Notes under the pieces: model-generated
What the model saw: only the letters and a program-made list of their open reading frames with translations
The model's database searches: none
What the model was told of the DNA's origin: nothing
Origin: Streptomyces massasporeus
GTDB taxonomy: Bacteria > Actinomycetota > Actinomycetes > Streptomycetales > Streptomycetaceae
DNA: 64,000 bases
NCBI RefSeq assembly: GCF_014648995.1
Contig: NZ_BMSE01000013.1
Span: 62,001 to 126,000 of the forward strand
Direction of reading: 5' to 3'
Made by a program: the position numbers and the translations under genes
In this document: positions 8,605 through 17,939 of the stretch, in pieces
How positions within the stretch are numbered: position 1 is the first letter of the stretch
How the letters are laid out: each line of letters starts with the position of its first letter

Positions 8605-9503
8605 GCGTCACGGTCCGCGTCCCGGCCAAGGTCAATGTCCAGCTGGCGGTCGGCGCCGCCCGCACCGACGGCTTCCACGACCTCGCCAACGTCTTCCTCG
8701 CGGTCGGCCTCTACGACGAGATCACCGTCACCCCGGCCGACGAGCTCCGCGTCACCTGCGAGGGCCCGGACGCCGACCAGGTCCCCCTGGACCGTACGAA
8801 CCTGGCCGCGCGGGCCGCCGAAGCGCTCGCCGAACGCCACGGCCGCAGCCCCGACGTGCACCTCCACATCGCCAAGGACATCCCCGTCGCCGGCGGCATG
8901 GCGGGCGGCAGCGCGGACGGCGCCGGCGCCCTGGTGGCCTGCGACGCGTTGTGGGGGACCGGCGCCTCCCGCGACGAACTCCTGGAGATCTGCGCCGAGC
9001 TGGGCAGCGACGTGCCGTTCAGCCTGGTCGGCGGCGCCGCCCTCGGCATCGGGCGGGGCGAGCAGCTGACGCCCCTGGAGGTCGGCGGCACCTTCCAGTG
9101 GGTGTTCGCGATGGCCGGACGGGGCCTGTCCACTCCGGCGGTCTTCCGCGAGTTCGACCGGCTCGGCGAGGGCACGGACATCCCCGACCCCGTCGCCTCC
9201 GGGGAGCTCCTCGCCGCCCTCGCCAAGGGTGACCCGGACGCGCTCGCCGCGGCCGTCTCCAACGACCTCCAGCCCGCCGCCCTCTCCCTCTTCCCGGAAC
9301 TCGCCGGCACCCTGGCCGCGGGCCGGGCCGCGGGCGCCCTGACCGCACTCGTCTCCGGCTCCGGCCCGACCACGGCCTTCCTGGTCCGCGACCCGGAGTC
9401 GGCTGCCGCGGTGGCGCAGGCCCTGCTGGCGTCCGGGACCTGCCGGACGGTCCGCACGGCGTCGGGCCCGGCGCCCGGGGCCACGGTGGCGGCCGCCGGT
9501 TAA
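8601..9503 (+). CDS. ispE: 4-(cytidine 5'-diphospho)-2-C-methyl-D-erythritol kinase
   Basis: This 300-aa GHMP-family kinase phosphorylates CDP-methylerythritol in the MEP pathway to isopentenyl diphosphate. Motif 1 is at the N-terminus (VPAKVNVQL). The glycine-rich ATP loop PVAGGMAGGSADGAG lies at about residues 95-109, and the C-terminal GHMP motif VSGSGPTTAF at about 250-259. The start GTG overlaps the ksgA stop (GTGA). The pairing with ksgA recurs across actinobacteria and probably reflects co-transcription rather than a shared pathway. Confidence 0.96.
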   Translation: MSVTVRVPAKVNVQLAVGAARTDGFHDLANVFLAVGLYDEITVTPADELRVTCEGPDADQVPLDRTNLAARAAEALAERHGRSPDVHLHIAKDIPVAGGMAGGSADGAGALVACDALWGTGASRDELLEICAELGSDVPFSLVGGAALGIGRGEQLTPLEVGGTFQWVFAMAGRGLSTPAVFREFDRLGEGTDIPDPVASGELLAALAKGDPDALAAAVSNDLQPAALSLFPELAGTLAAGRAAGALTALVSGSGPTTAFLVRDPESAAAVAQALLASGTCRTVRTASGPAPGATVAAAG

Positions 9504-9569
9504 TCACGTGCCCCGGCAGCCGCCGGGTGTCTAGGCTCCCCCGGGTCGTCGACGAGGGGGAGCACTGGC

Positions 9570-10811
9570 GTGGAGCGACTGGTCGAGGCCGTGCGGCGCT
9601 CGGACCCGGACGAGGTCCGGGCCCTGCTGGAGGACGGGGCCGACCCCGACACCCTCGCGGATGGCCTGCCGGTCCTCTGCCTGGCCGTGGCGGCGTACGA
9701 CACACCCGTCGTCGAGGCCCTGCTCGAAGGCGGTGCCGACGCCCTTCACCCGCTGCCCGACGGGAGCACGCCGCTGACGCGGGCCGTGGACGGCGGGGCA
9801 CACCTCCTGACCCACGCGCTCGCCACCAGCCGGATCCCGCTCCCGGCACCGGCGCGCGCGGACATGCTGGCCCGGGCCCGACGGTGGGCCGAGGCGGGTG
9901 CGGAGGCCGAACTGCGCCGCATCACAGGCCTCACCGGGCCCATCGAGCGGATCAGGGTCGTGGACGACGAGATCGGCTGGTGGTGCGAGCAGCTCACGCT
10001 CGGCGGAACGACCGTGCGCGACGAGCACGGGGCGATCCTCACCTCCATGGAACAGGGCTACGGGATCCGTACGCCCTTCGACGAGCTGGTGGACCGCGCC
10101 CTCGCCCACCCCGACCGGGACCACGTCGTCTGGTCGGACGTGGTGTCCACCCTCGGCCGCCGGCTGGACGAGGAGACCTGGCAGTGGACCCGGGACCTCC
10201 TCAACCACCCCGACCGGCTGCACCGCCTGCTCGCGGCGGAGATCCTGCTGTTCCTGATCCTCGGCGACCCCCTCAAGGGGGGTGATCCGTTCTGGGAGCG
10301 GGGCAGGGAGCTGGTGCCCTGGGCCGAACAGGAGGAGGACCCGGAGGTACTGGCCGCCCTCCTGAACGCGATGACCCACGACAGCGCCCCCGAGATCGAG
10401 GCCGTGGGACTGTCGCACCTCACCCACCCGGACCCGAGGGTGCGCGCCCAGGTGCCGGACACCCTGGAGCGCTCCGAGGACGGCCGCTCCCAGGTCCGCC
10501 CCGAGAGCCTCGCCATGGTGCTCACCCTGGCCGGTGACGAGGACCCAGGCGTGCGCGAGGCCGCGTGCCGCTGGCTCGGGCACTACCGGGGAAGCGAGCC
10601 CGAGGTGGGGGACACCCTGGTCGCCCTCACCCGTGACGAGCGTCAGGAGATCCGCATCGACGCCGTGTCCGGCCTGGCCTACCGCGACGATCCGCGCTGC
10701 GTGGAGGCCGAGCACCGGATCGGTCCCCGCGACCCGGATCAGCCGTTCGACGAGAGGCTGATGGACGTGTGGCGCTACCAGCGCCGCCGGGAGGACGCCG
10801 ACGGCTCCTGA
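9570..10811 (+). CDS. Ankyrin- and HEAT-repeat protein, 413 aa
   Basis: The first about 85 residues contain two to three ankyrin-like repeats (DEVRALLEDGADPD and PVVEALLEGGADALH). The rest is helical and includes several HEAT/armadillo-like units (DPEVLAALLNAM, DPRVRAQVPDTL, DPGVREAACRWLG, RQEIRIDAVSGLA). There is no signal peptide or membrane helix, so it is probably a cytoplasmic scaffold. The partner is unknown. GTG 9570 is preceded by a GGGGGAG ribosome site, and a possible -10 (TAGGCT) lies at 9532-9537. Similar proteins flank ABC-F genes in Streptomyces, but no functional link is established. Confidence 0.78.
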   Translation: MERLVEAVRRSDPDEVRALLEDGADPDTLADGLPVLCLAVAAYDTPVVEALLEGGADALHPLPDGSTPLTRAVDGGAHLLTHALATSRIPLPAPARADMLARARRWAEAGAEAELRRITGLTGPIERIRVVDDEIGWWCEQLTLGGTTVRDEHGAILTSMEQGYGIRTPFDELVDRALAHPDRDHVVWSDVVSTLGRRLDEETWQWTRDLLNHPDRLHRLLAAEILLFLILGDPLKGGDPFWERGRELVPWAEQEEDPEVLAALLNAMTHDSAPEIEAVGLSHLTHPDPRVRAQVPDTLERSEDGRSQVRPESLAMVLTLAGDEDPGVREAACRWLGHYRGSEPEVGDTLVALTRDERQEIRIDAVSGLAYRDDPRCVEAEHRIGPRDPDQPFDERLMDVWRYQRRREDADGS

Positions 10812-10842
10812 ACGCCCCGGCCGGAGCACCCCTGCGCGCGAC

Positions 10843-10848
10843 TACCCT
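10843..10848 (+). promoter_or_regulatory. Possible -10 element of the ABC-F gene
   Basis: TACCCT lies 33 nt upstream of the ATG, which would give a short leader carrying the AGGAG ribosome site at 10873-10877. No convincing -35 is seen. Confidence 0.35.
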
Positions 10849-10881
10849 GGGGGTCGATCCATCCCCCTTGGCAGGAGAGTA

Positions 10882-12690
10882 ATGGCCGTCAACCTGGTCA
10901 ATGTCGAGAACGTCAGCAAGGTGTACGGCACCCGCGCCCTGCTCGACGGCGTTTCCCTCGGCGTCTCCGAAGGGGACCGCATCGGTGTCGTCGGCCGCAA
11001 CGGCGACGGCAAGACCACGCTCATCCGCATGCTCGCCCGGCAGGAGAGCGCCGACACGGGCCGCGTCACGCACTCCGGCGGGCTGCGCCTGGGCGTACTC
11101 ACCCAGCACGACTCCCTCGACCCCGAGGCCACCGTCCGCCACGAGGTCATCGGCGACATGGCCGACCACGAGTGGGCCGGCGACGCCAAGGTCAGGGACG
11201 TGCTGACCGGCCTGTTCGGCGGACTCGACCTGCCGGGGTTCCCCAAGGGACTGGACACCGTCATCGGCCCGCTCTCCGGCGGTGAGCGGCGCCGGATCGC
11301 CCTGGCCAAGCTGCTCATCGAGGACCAGGACCTGCTCGTCCTGGACGAGCCCACCAACCACCTCGACGTCGAGGGCATCGCCTGGCTCGCCCGGCATCTG
11401 CAGACCCGCAGGTCGGCACTGGTGTGCGTCACCCACGACCGGTGGTTCCTCGACCAGGTGTGCACGCGCATGTGGGACGTCCAGCGCGGCGACGTCTACG
11501 AGTACGAGGGCGGCTACTCCGACTACGTCTTCGCCCGGGCCGAGCGCGAGCGCATCGCCGCCACCGAGGAGGCCAAGCGGCAGAACCTGGTCCGCAAGGA
11601 GCTGGCCTGGCTGCGCCGCGGGGCGCCCGCCCGTACGTCCAAGCCGCGCTTCCGCGTCGAGGCCGCCAACGAACTCATCGCGGACGTGCCGCCGCCCCGG
11701 GACAGCAGCGAGCTGATGAAGTTCGCGTCGACCCGGCTGGGCAAGACCGTGTTCGACCTGGAGGACATCACCGTCCAGGCGGGCCCCAAGGTCCTCCTCA
11801 AGCACGTCACCTGGCAGCTCGGACCCGGCGACCGGATCGGCCTCGTCGGCGTCAACGGCGCCGGCAAGACGTCCCTGCTGCGGGCCATGGCCGAGGCCGC
11901 CAGGTCCGAGGGAGAGACCCAGCCCGTCGGCGGACGCGTCCGCGTCGGCAAGACGGTGAAGCTGGCCTACCTCTCCCAGGAGGTGGCCGAACTCAACCCG
12001 GCCACGCGCGTGCTGGAGGCCGTGCAGCAGGTGCGCGAGCGTGTCGACCTCGGCAAGGGGCGCGAGATGACCGCCGGGCAGCTGTGCGAGACGTTCGGCT
12101 TCACCAAGGAGAAGCAGTGGACGCCCGTCGGCGACCTGTCCGGCGGTGAGCGCCGCCGGCTCCAGCTGCTGCGCCTGCTCATGGACGAGCCCAACGTCCT
12201 CTTCCTCGACGAGCCCACCAACGACCTCGACATCGAGACGCTGAACCAGCTGGAGGACGTGCTCGACGGCTGGCCCGGCTCCATGATCGTCATCTCCCAC
12301 GACCGGTTCTTCATCGAGCGCACCACCGACCGGGTGTTCGCCCTGCTCGGCGACGGCGCCCTCAGGATGCTGCCGCGCGGCATCGACGAGTACCTGGAGC
12401 GGCGGCAGCGCATGGAGGAGGCGGCGGCCGCCTCGGCCCCCGCCGCCGTGTCGCAGACCGCCGCCCCGGAGAAGAGCGCCGCAGACCAGCGCGCCGCCAA
12501 GAAGGAGCTCCAGAAGATCGAGCGGCAGCTCGACAAGGTCTCCGAGAAGGAGACCAAGCTCCACGCCCACATCGCCGAAAACGCCACGGACTTCGCGAAG
12601 GTGGCCGAACTGGATGCCGAGCTGCGGGAGTTGGCCGGTCAGCGCGAGGAGCTCGAGATGCGCTGGCTGGAACTCGCCGAGGACGCGTGA
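10882..12690 (+). CDS. ABC-F family ATPase (Uup-like)
   Basis: This 602-aa soluble ATPase has two nucleotide-binding domains and no membrane segment. Domain 1 has Walker A GRNGDGKT (38-45), signature LSGGERRR and Walker B LLVLDEPTNHLD. Domain 2 has Walker A GVNGAGKT, a second LSGGERRR and LFLDEPTNDLD. A linker (about 235-290) separates them, and a charged C-terminal coiled coil (about 525-600, rich in Lys/Glu) resembles that of Uup. ABC-F proteins act on ribosomes or in DNA repair. The C-terminal coiled coil and lack of an extended antibiotic-resistance linker favour a housekeeping role over drug resistance. Confidence 0.88.
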   Translation: MAVNLVNVENVSKVYGTRALLDGVSLGVSEGDRIGVVGRNGDGKTTLIRMLARQESADTGRVTHSGGLRLGVLTQHDSLDPEATVRHEVIGDMADHEWAGDAKVRDVLTGLFGGLDLPGFPKGLDTVIGPLSGGERRRIALAKLLIEDQDLLVLDEPTNHLDVEGIAWLARHLQTRRSALVCVTHDRWFLDQVCTRMWDVQRGDVYEYEGGYSDYVFARAERERIAATEEAKRQNLVRKELAWLRRGAPARTSKPRFRVEAANELIADVPPPRDSSELMKFASTRLGKTVFDLEDITVQAGPKVLLKHVTWQLGPGDRIGLVGVNGAGKTSLLRAMAEAARSEGETQPVGGRVRVGKTVKLAYLSQEVAELNPATRVLEAVQQVRERVDLGKGREMTAGQLCETFGFTKEKQWTPVGDLSGGERRRLQLLRLLMDEPNVLFLDEPTNDLDIETLNQLEDVLDGWPGSMIVISHDRFFIERTTDRVFALLGDGALRMLPRGIDEYLERRQRMEEAAAASAPAAVSQTAAPEKSAADQRAAKKELQKIERQLDKVSEKETKLHAHIAENATDFAKVAELDAELRELAGQREELEMRWLELAEDA

Positions 12691-12789
12691 AGGGTGCGTG
12701 AAGACGCATAACGACGGCATCACGGGCCGGTCCTCCCTTGGGAACAGGGGGTGATACGGCCCGGTCGCTGTCGGAACCTGGTGATACAA

Positions 12790-12821
12790 AGAGTCGTCTT
12801 AGAACTTTATGAAGCGACTCT
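12790..12821. other. A+T-richer stem-loop between the ABC-F and PQQ genes
   Basis: AGAGTCGTCTT and AAGCGACTCT pair over about 10 bp with one bulge and an A/T-rich loop. It lies 100-130 bp after the ABC-F stop and 60 bp before the next ATG, so it could be a terminator or a leader structure. Confidence 0.45.
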
Positions 12822-12881
12822 GAGCCCATTTCGTATCTCAGGGCGTGGCTAAAAATCAGTGATCGAACGGGGGAGCCGCTG

Positions 12882-14654
12882 ATGACTCAGCCGCCCAGTC
12901 AGCCGCCGCACGGTGGCTTCGGAGCACCGCAGAACCAGCCGCCGCAGGGCGGTGGTTACGGGGCGCCGCAGACCCCGCCGCCGCCCCAGGGCCCGCCCCA
13001 GACGCCGCCGCCCCCACAGGGCCCGCCGCAGCCGGGGTACGGATACCCGCAGCAGCCTCCGCAGCAGCCCGGTCCGTACGGGCAGCCGGGACAGCCGGGG
13101 CCGTACAACCCCGGCCCCTACGGCCAGCCGCAGCAGCCGGGGCCGTACGGCCAGCCCGGTTACGGCTACCCGCAGCAGCCGCAGTACCCCGGCGCGCCCG
13201 GCACCCCGCCCGGGGGCGGCTCGAACAACCCCTTCAAGGGCAAGCCCGCCATGATCATCGGTGCCGCGGTCGCCGCGCTGCTCGTGGTCGGCGGCACCGT
13301 GTGGGCCGTCACCGGCGGCGACGACGGCAAGGGCAAGAAGAAGCCCGTCGCCCAGAAGACCGACGACGCCAAGCCCGGCTCCTCCGCCCCGGTCAACCCC
13401 GGTGACGGCAGCGGCGACGGCGGCGAGGACCCGGAGGACCTCAACGCGGGCCGCCAGGCCGGCGAGGCCAAGGTCCTCTGGTACAAGGAGGCACCCGACG
13501 CCCCCGGTTCCGGCGCCGACGCCGACGGCATGTGGATCACCGACAAGACCGCGGTGAAGGCGGCCTACAAGCAGCTGTCCGCGTACAACGTCGGGGACGG
13601 CAAGCCCTCCTGGGACGCGATCACCTTCCCGCAGAAGATCTGCGCGACGACTCCGCAGAAGACGTCCGACGACAAGATCGTCGTCGCGTACATGAGCGGC
13701 AGCAGCGACCGCGCCAAGTGCAACCAGCTCCAGGAGATCGACCTCGTCACCGGCGAGAAGGGCTGGAAGGAGCAGGTCGCCGACGGCGCCCTGTTCGACT
13801 CCACGCTCTCCGTCGAACTGTCCATCACCGGCAAGACGCTGATGGTGGGCCGCTCCCAGTCCGGCACGGCGTACGACGTCACCAACGGCGACAAGCTCTT
13901 CGACAAGAAGAAGTACGGCAACGCCTGCTTCCCCGCCGCGTTCGCCGGTGGCGAGAAGCTGATCGCCGTCTCCTCCTGCGGCGCGGGCTCCGACAAGGAG
14001 CACGACGAGATCCAGGAGCTCGACCCGAAGACCGGCAAGGCCAGGTGGACCCAGCCGTTCGACAAGGGCTGGCGGGTCGCGCGCACCTACTCGGTGAGCC
14101 CGCTGGTCGTGTACAGCACCAACGAGGACAAGAAGGCCTGGAACATCTCCACCTTCACCTCCGGCGGCAAGTTCCGCTCGCAGGTCGGCTTCGACGAGGA
14201 CTTCGCCCCCGAGTGCGGCTGGGCCATCCTCGAGCGCAACCTCACGGGCTGCCAGGGCGTCGCCGTCGACGACACCACGCTGTACCTGCCGACCGAGGCC
14301 ACCACCGGCGCCAACGAGATCGTCGCGGTCGACCTCGCCAACGGCAAGGAGAAGTGGCGCGTGAAGTCGCCCTCCGACGAGTCGATGCTGCCGGTGAAGA
14401 CCGAGGGCGGAAAGCTCATCGCCTATGTGCAGCCGTCGTACGACGCGGGCGGGCAGATCGTGTCCATCCCGACCGGCGGCGGCAGCCACAAGCCGTCCAA
14501 GCTGCTGCAGAACCCCGAGGGTGCCGCGGACATCGAGGACAGCTTCTTCTCCAAGGACATCGACTGGGTCGACGGGCGCTTCTACCTCTCGACGACCCGG
14601 CTGAGCGGGAACGACGACTCGAAGGAGAAGTTGATGCTCGCCTACGGCAAGTGA
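12882..14654 (+). CDS. Membrane-anchored PQQ-type beta-propeller protein
   Basis: The 590-aa product has a cytoplasmic N-terminus of about 115 residues dominated by Pro, Gln, Gly and Tyr (QPGPYGQPG-type repeats). One transmembrane helix (about 121-143) and a Lys/Ser/Gly-rich linker follow. The remaining about 400 residues form an extracytoplasmic domain with PQQ/WD-like blades (LVTGEKGWKEQ, LDPKTGKARWTQP, VDLANGKEKWRV). Several Cys pairs could form disulfides. A ligand or partner is not known; such folds often serve as assembly platforms. GGGGGAG precedes the ATG. The next gene encodes a paralogue with the same plan. Confidence 0.75.
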   Translation: MTQPPSQPPHGGFGAPQNQPPQGGGYGAPQTPPPPQGPPQTPPPPQGPPQPGYGYPQQPPQQPGPYGQPGQPGPYNPGPYGQPQQPGPYGQPGYGYPQQPQYPGAPGTPPGGGSNNPFKGKPAMIIGAAVAALLVVGGTVWAVTGGDDGKGKKKPVAQKTDDAKPGSSAPVNPGDGSGDGGEDPEDLNAGRQAGEAKVLWYKEAPDAPGSGADADGMWITDKTAVKAAYKQLSAYNVGDGKPSWDAITFPQKICATTPQKTSDDKIVVAYMSGSSDRAKCNQLQEIDLVTGEKGWKEQVADGALFDSTLSVELSITGKTLMVGRSQSGTAYDVTNGDKLFDKKKYGNACFPAAFAGGEKLIAVSSCGAGSDKEHDEIQELDPKTGKARWTQPFDKGWRVARTYSVSPLVVYSTNEDKKAWNISTFTSGGKFRSQVGFDEDFAPECGWAILERNLTGCQGVAVDDTTLYLPTEATTGANEIVAVDLANGKEKWRVKSPSDESMLPVKTEGGKLIAYVQPSYDAGGQIVSIPTGGGSHKPSKLLQNPEGAADIEDSFFSKDIDWVDGRFYLSTTRLSGNDDSKEKLMLAYGK

Positions 14655-14721
14655 CTCTTCCTCCTCCTTCTCCTTCCGAACCCGCCCTGTCGTCCGTCCC
14701 CTTCCCCGAGGTACCCACGCC

Positions 14722-16659
14722 ATGACCCAGCCGCCGCCCCCGCCGCCCCAGCAGCCCCCGCAGGGGGGCGGCTTCGGGCCGCCCCAGGACCAGCCGCCCC
14801 AGGACCAGCCGCCGCAGACCCCGCCGCCCGCGGCCGGGCCGAACCTCGGCAAGGCCCCTGAGCCGGGGTACGGCTACCCCCAGGCGCCGCAGGCTCCGCA
14901 GACGCCCCAGGCTCCGCAGACGCCTCCGCCGGCCGCGCCGCAGACCCCGCCCACGCCTCCGCAGGGGTACGGGTATCCGCAGGGGGCTCCGGCGCCCCAG
15001 CCTCCGCAGGCCCCGCAGGGCCCGCCCGGCTACGGTTACCCCGGTCAGCAGCCGGGGGCGTACGGGCAGCCGCAGCAGGCGCCTTACGGGCAGCCGGGCT
15101 ATGGGCAGCCGGGTTACGGTCAGCAGCCCGGCTACGGTCAGCAGCCCGGTTACGGCTATCCGCAGCAGGCCATGCCGCACCAGCCGCAGGCCGGACAGCC
15201 GGGCGGCGGCAAGAAGTTCAACGCGCAGTTGGCGATCATCGTCGCCGCGGTCGTGGCGATCGCCCTGATCATCGGCGGCGGTGTCTTGTACGCCTCGTCG
15301 GGCAAGGACGAGGGCAGGGAGAACGACACCGCCGGCGTGAGCGGCGGCACCGGCGGCACCGGCGGCACCGACGACGGCAAGGGCGGCACCACCTCCGGCA
15401 AGGAGAAGGCGCCGTCCGACCCCAGCGCCAAGGTCCTCTTCCAGGTCCCGGCGCCCGAGGTGAAGAACGACAGCACGGTCGTCGTCTCCGGCTCGTGGCT
15501 CACCGACAAGGCGTACGTCAAGAGCGGCATCGCCCAGATCGTCGGCTACGACCGCGACAAGGGCAGCGAGCTGTGGAAGCTCCCGCTGGCCGGCCCGGTC
15601 TGCCAGGCCAGCCGCCACGTCACCGACGACAACCTGACGGCGATCCTCTACCAGCCGGCGATGCCCACCAAGGCCGACCCCTCGCACGGGTGCAGCGAGA
15701 TCGCGCTCATCGACCTCGACGCCGGCAAGAAGCTGTGGACGAAGACCGTCAAGACCGGTGACCAGCTGATCAACTTCGACAACATCACGCTCAGCGGGAA
15801 GACCGTCGCCGTCGGCAGCACCAGTGGCGGCGCCGCCTTCGACGTCTCCGGCAAGCTCCTGTGGAGCCCGAAGCCGACCGACTCCTGCTACGACGCCGGG
15901 TACGGCGGTGGCGAGAAGCTGGTCGCGGTGCGCAAGTGCGGCTCGTACGACCAGCGGCAGCTGCACATCCAGACCATCGACCCGAAGTCCGGGAAGGTGA
16001 TCTCGGAGTACAAGATGACCGAGGGCATCGAGTACGCCAGCATCGTGTCGACCAACCCGCTGGTCGTGGCCGCCGACGTCGGCGACTCCGCGGGCGACGG
16101 CAGCGGCATCTCCGACTTCTTCTCCATCGACAGCAAGACCGGCAAGCTGCGCACGCGGATCTCCGCGCCGGGCGAGCAGTTCGCGGCCCGCTGCGAGGGC
16201 ATCACCCGCGTCGAGGCCTGCAACCTGCTGGCCGTCGGCAACGACCGGCTGTACCTGCCGACCGAGGAGCACGACGGCACCGGCAAGTACAGCCAGACCA
16301 ACGAGATCGTCGCCTTCGACCTCGCCACCGGCAAGCAGACCGGGCAGCGGGCCGACGCGGGCGACGGCTACACGATCTCGCCGCTGCGCATGGACGGCGG
16401 CAACCTGATCGCGTACAAGCGTCCCCCCTACGACAAGGGCGGACAGATCGTGAGCATCGCCGGGGGCAGCTTCAAGCAGACGACGCTGCTGCAGAATCCC
16501 TCGACGGAGTCGGTCCGCGACGTGGAGACCAGCATGTCGCCGGAGTACTCCGAGTTCCTGTACGCCGAGGGGCACCTGTACATGTCCAAGGTGTACGCGA
16601 GCAAGCGGTCGACGGTGCGGGAGAAGGAGTATCTGGCGGTCGGCTTCGGTACGAGCTGA
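14722..16659 (+). CDS. Membrane-anchored PQQ-type beta-propeller protein (paralogue)
   Basis: This 645-aa protein repeats the architecture of its upstream neighbour. It has about 160 residues of Pro/Gln/Gly/Tyr repeats (GYGQQPGYGQQPGYGYPQ region), a transmembrane helix (about 168-192), a Gly/Thr linker and an extracytoplasmic propeller with the blade motifs IDLDAGKKLWTKT and FDLATGKQTGQRA. The shared blades and conserved phrases such as LYLPTEE and QIVSI indicate tandem duplication. The 67-bp gap lacks a clear terminator, so the pair is probably one transcript, closed by the strong hairpin at 16731. Confidence 0.75.
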   Translation: MTQPPPPPPQQPPQGGGFGPPQDQPPQDQPPQTPPPAAGPNLGKAPEPGYGYPQAPQAPQTPQAPQTPPPAAPQTPPTPPQGYGYPQGAPAPQPPQAPQGPPGYGYPGQQPGAYGQPQQAPYGQPGYGQPGYGQQPGYGQQPGYGYPQQAMPHQPQAGQPGGGKKFNAQLAIIVAAVVAIALIIGGGVLYASSGKDEGRENDTAGVSGGTGGTGGTDDGKGGTTSGKEKAPSDPSAKVLFQVPAPEVKNDSTVVVSGSWLTDKAYVKSGIAQIVGYDRDKGSELWKLPLAGPVCQASRHVTDDNLTAILYQPAMPTKADPSHGCSEIALIDLDAGKKLWTKTVKTGDQLINFDNITLSGKTVAVGSTSGGAAFDVSGKLLWSPKPTDSCYDAGYGGGEKLVAVRKCGSYDQRQLHIQTIDPKSGKVISEYKMTEGIEYASIVSTNPLVVAADVGDSAGDGSGISDFFSIDSKTGKLRTRISAPGEQFAARCEGITRVEACNLLAVGNDRLYLPTEEHDGTGKYSQTNEIVAFDLATGKQTGQRADAGDGYTISPLRMDGGNLIAYKRPPYDKGGQIVSIAGGSFKQTTLLQNPSTESVRDVETSMSPEYSEFLYAEGHLYMSKVYASKRSTVREKEYLAVGFGTS

Positions 16660-16730
16660 CCGGGCCCTGATCGGGCTCCGACCGGGGTCTGATCGGGTAC
16701 TGACCGGTTCTTGATCGACTGGTGGCTGCT

Positions 16731-16762
16731 GTGGCCCCGTCCCTGTTCAGGGGCGGGGTCAC
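16731..16762 (+). terminator. Strong terminator after the PQQ pair
   Basis: A 15-bp stem with two G-U type pairs and a 2-nt loop (GTGGCCCCGTCCCTG / CAGGGGCGGGGTCAC), 70 nt after the stop codon. Confidence 0.75.
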
Positions 16763-16929
16763 AGCTGTTTGGCGCGGTCAACCTGGAATGAGAGGAATTT
16801 CGGCGATCCGGGGCGATTCTCGCCGGTAGGGGGAGCGCAACGTCGAACAAGCGTGTAGCTTCCGGGGGCATGAAGGCGGGGGAGCCGGGGGGCTTCCATG
16901 GGGGGCTGGGGTGACTGGGGGGTTGCTCG

Positions 16930-17610
16930 ATGGGAGTGCGGCTCATGGTGGTCGACGACCACCGATTGCTGGCCGAGGCGTTGGCTTCGGCGTTGAAGCT
17001 GCGGGGGCACCGGGTGCTGGCCGCGGCGGCGCCGGCCGCGGGGGCGGCGGAGCTGGTGATCACGCGGGCGCCGGAGGTGTGCCTGCTGGGGACGGCGACG
17101 CCGGCGGAGCCGGGGATCTTCGACCCGGTGGTGCAGATCAAGCGGGAGCGGCCGCAGGTGGCGGTGCTGGTGCTGGGACCGGTGCCGAGCCCTCGGGGCA
17201 TCGCGGCGGCGTTCGCGGCGGGGGCATCGGGGTACGTCCGGCACGATGAGCGCATAGAGGGTGTCGAGCGGGCGATCATGAAGGCGCGGTCGGGGGAGGC
17301 GGCGGTGGCGCCGCAACTGCTGCAGGGGGCGTTCAGTGAGTTGCTCAACCCGGCGGCCCAACCGGACGACGAGGGCCAGCGGTTGCTCCAGATGCTCACG
17401 CCGCGGGAGGTGGAGGTCCTGGTCCGTGTAGCCGACGGCGAGGACACCCGCCTGATCGCGGCGGGCATGGGCATCGCACCGTCGACGGCGCGTACGCATG
17501 TCCAGCGGGTGCTGATGAAACTGGGCGTGGGGTCCCGGTTGGAGGCGGCGGCGCTGGCGGCGCGGACGGGGTTGCTGGACCGGGCGGGCGCGGTGCAGCG
17601 AGAGCTGTGA
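16930..17610 (+). CDS. Atypical LuxR/NarL-type response regulator lacking the phospho-acceptor Asp
   Basis: The 226-aa product has a receiver-like domain (1-125) and a C-terminal LuxR HTH (about 155-215; LTPREVEVLVRVADGEDTRLIA and the recognition helix region TARTHVQRVL). The acidic pair VVDDH (7-11) is kept, but the position of the phosphorylated Asp reads VCLLGTATP, with Gly at 54. The conserved Lys of the usual GYLLKD block is also gone (GYVRHD). It therefore cannot be a conventional phospho-switch. No kinase gene is adjacent. It may respond to ligand binding or protein contacts, as other atypical Streptomyces regulators do. ATG 16930 follows a G-rich ribosome site. Confidence 0.85.
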   Translation: MGVRLMVVDDHRLLAEALASALKLRGHRVLAAAAPAAGAAELVITRAPEVCLLGTATPAEPGIFDPVVQIKRERPQVAVLVLGPVPSPRGIAAAFAAGASGYVRHDERIEGVERAIMKARSGEAAVAPQLLQGAFSELLNPAAQPDDEGQRLLQMLTPREVEVLVRVADGEDTRLIAAGMGIAPSTARTHVQRVLMKLGVGSRLEAAALAARTGLLDRAGAVQREL

Positions 17611-17939
17611 GGTGAGTGGGGGTGCGCGCCTGCGCCTTGGCGTTGGGGGTGGGTCGGGGCCGCGCCGGGGGGTGTCCGTCCTCGGAACGGCGCGATGAGG
17701 TCGGGTACCGACTCACTGTCCGTTGACGCGCCAACCGCTGCGGGCGGACACCCCCCGACACGGCCCCTTGCGCACGACGGCGGGTGCGGGTCCGCTTAGC
17801 TGCGGGCATGCGTGCCGCTGGGGGCGATGGGGGTCCCCCCCTGCTCGAGCGGAGCCGAGAGCTTGGGGGAGGGTGGGCGCAGCGGCACCCCGCTACGCCG
17901 GGCTGCGGACCCACCCGGCCCCGGCACCGACGCGCAGCG
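17611..17939. other. Intergenic region with two large inverted-repeat structures
   Basis: A 21-nt arm at 17658-17678 pairs with 17745-17765 (two wobble positions) around a 66-nt loop. A second structure has GTGCCGCTG (17812-17820) opposite CAGCGGCAC (17880-17888), enclosing the words GGGGGTCCCCCC and GAGCGGAGCCGAGAGC that, from memory, recur between genes in Streptomyces. Outer arms GGGTCCGC (17788) and GCGGACCC (17914) extend it. The region separates convergent genes and probably terminates both. I see no coding capacity. Confidence 0.55.
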
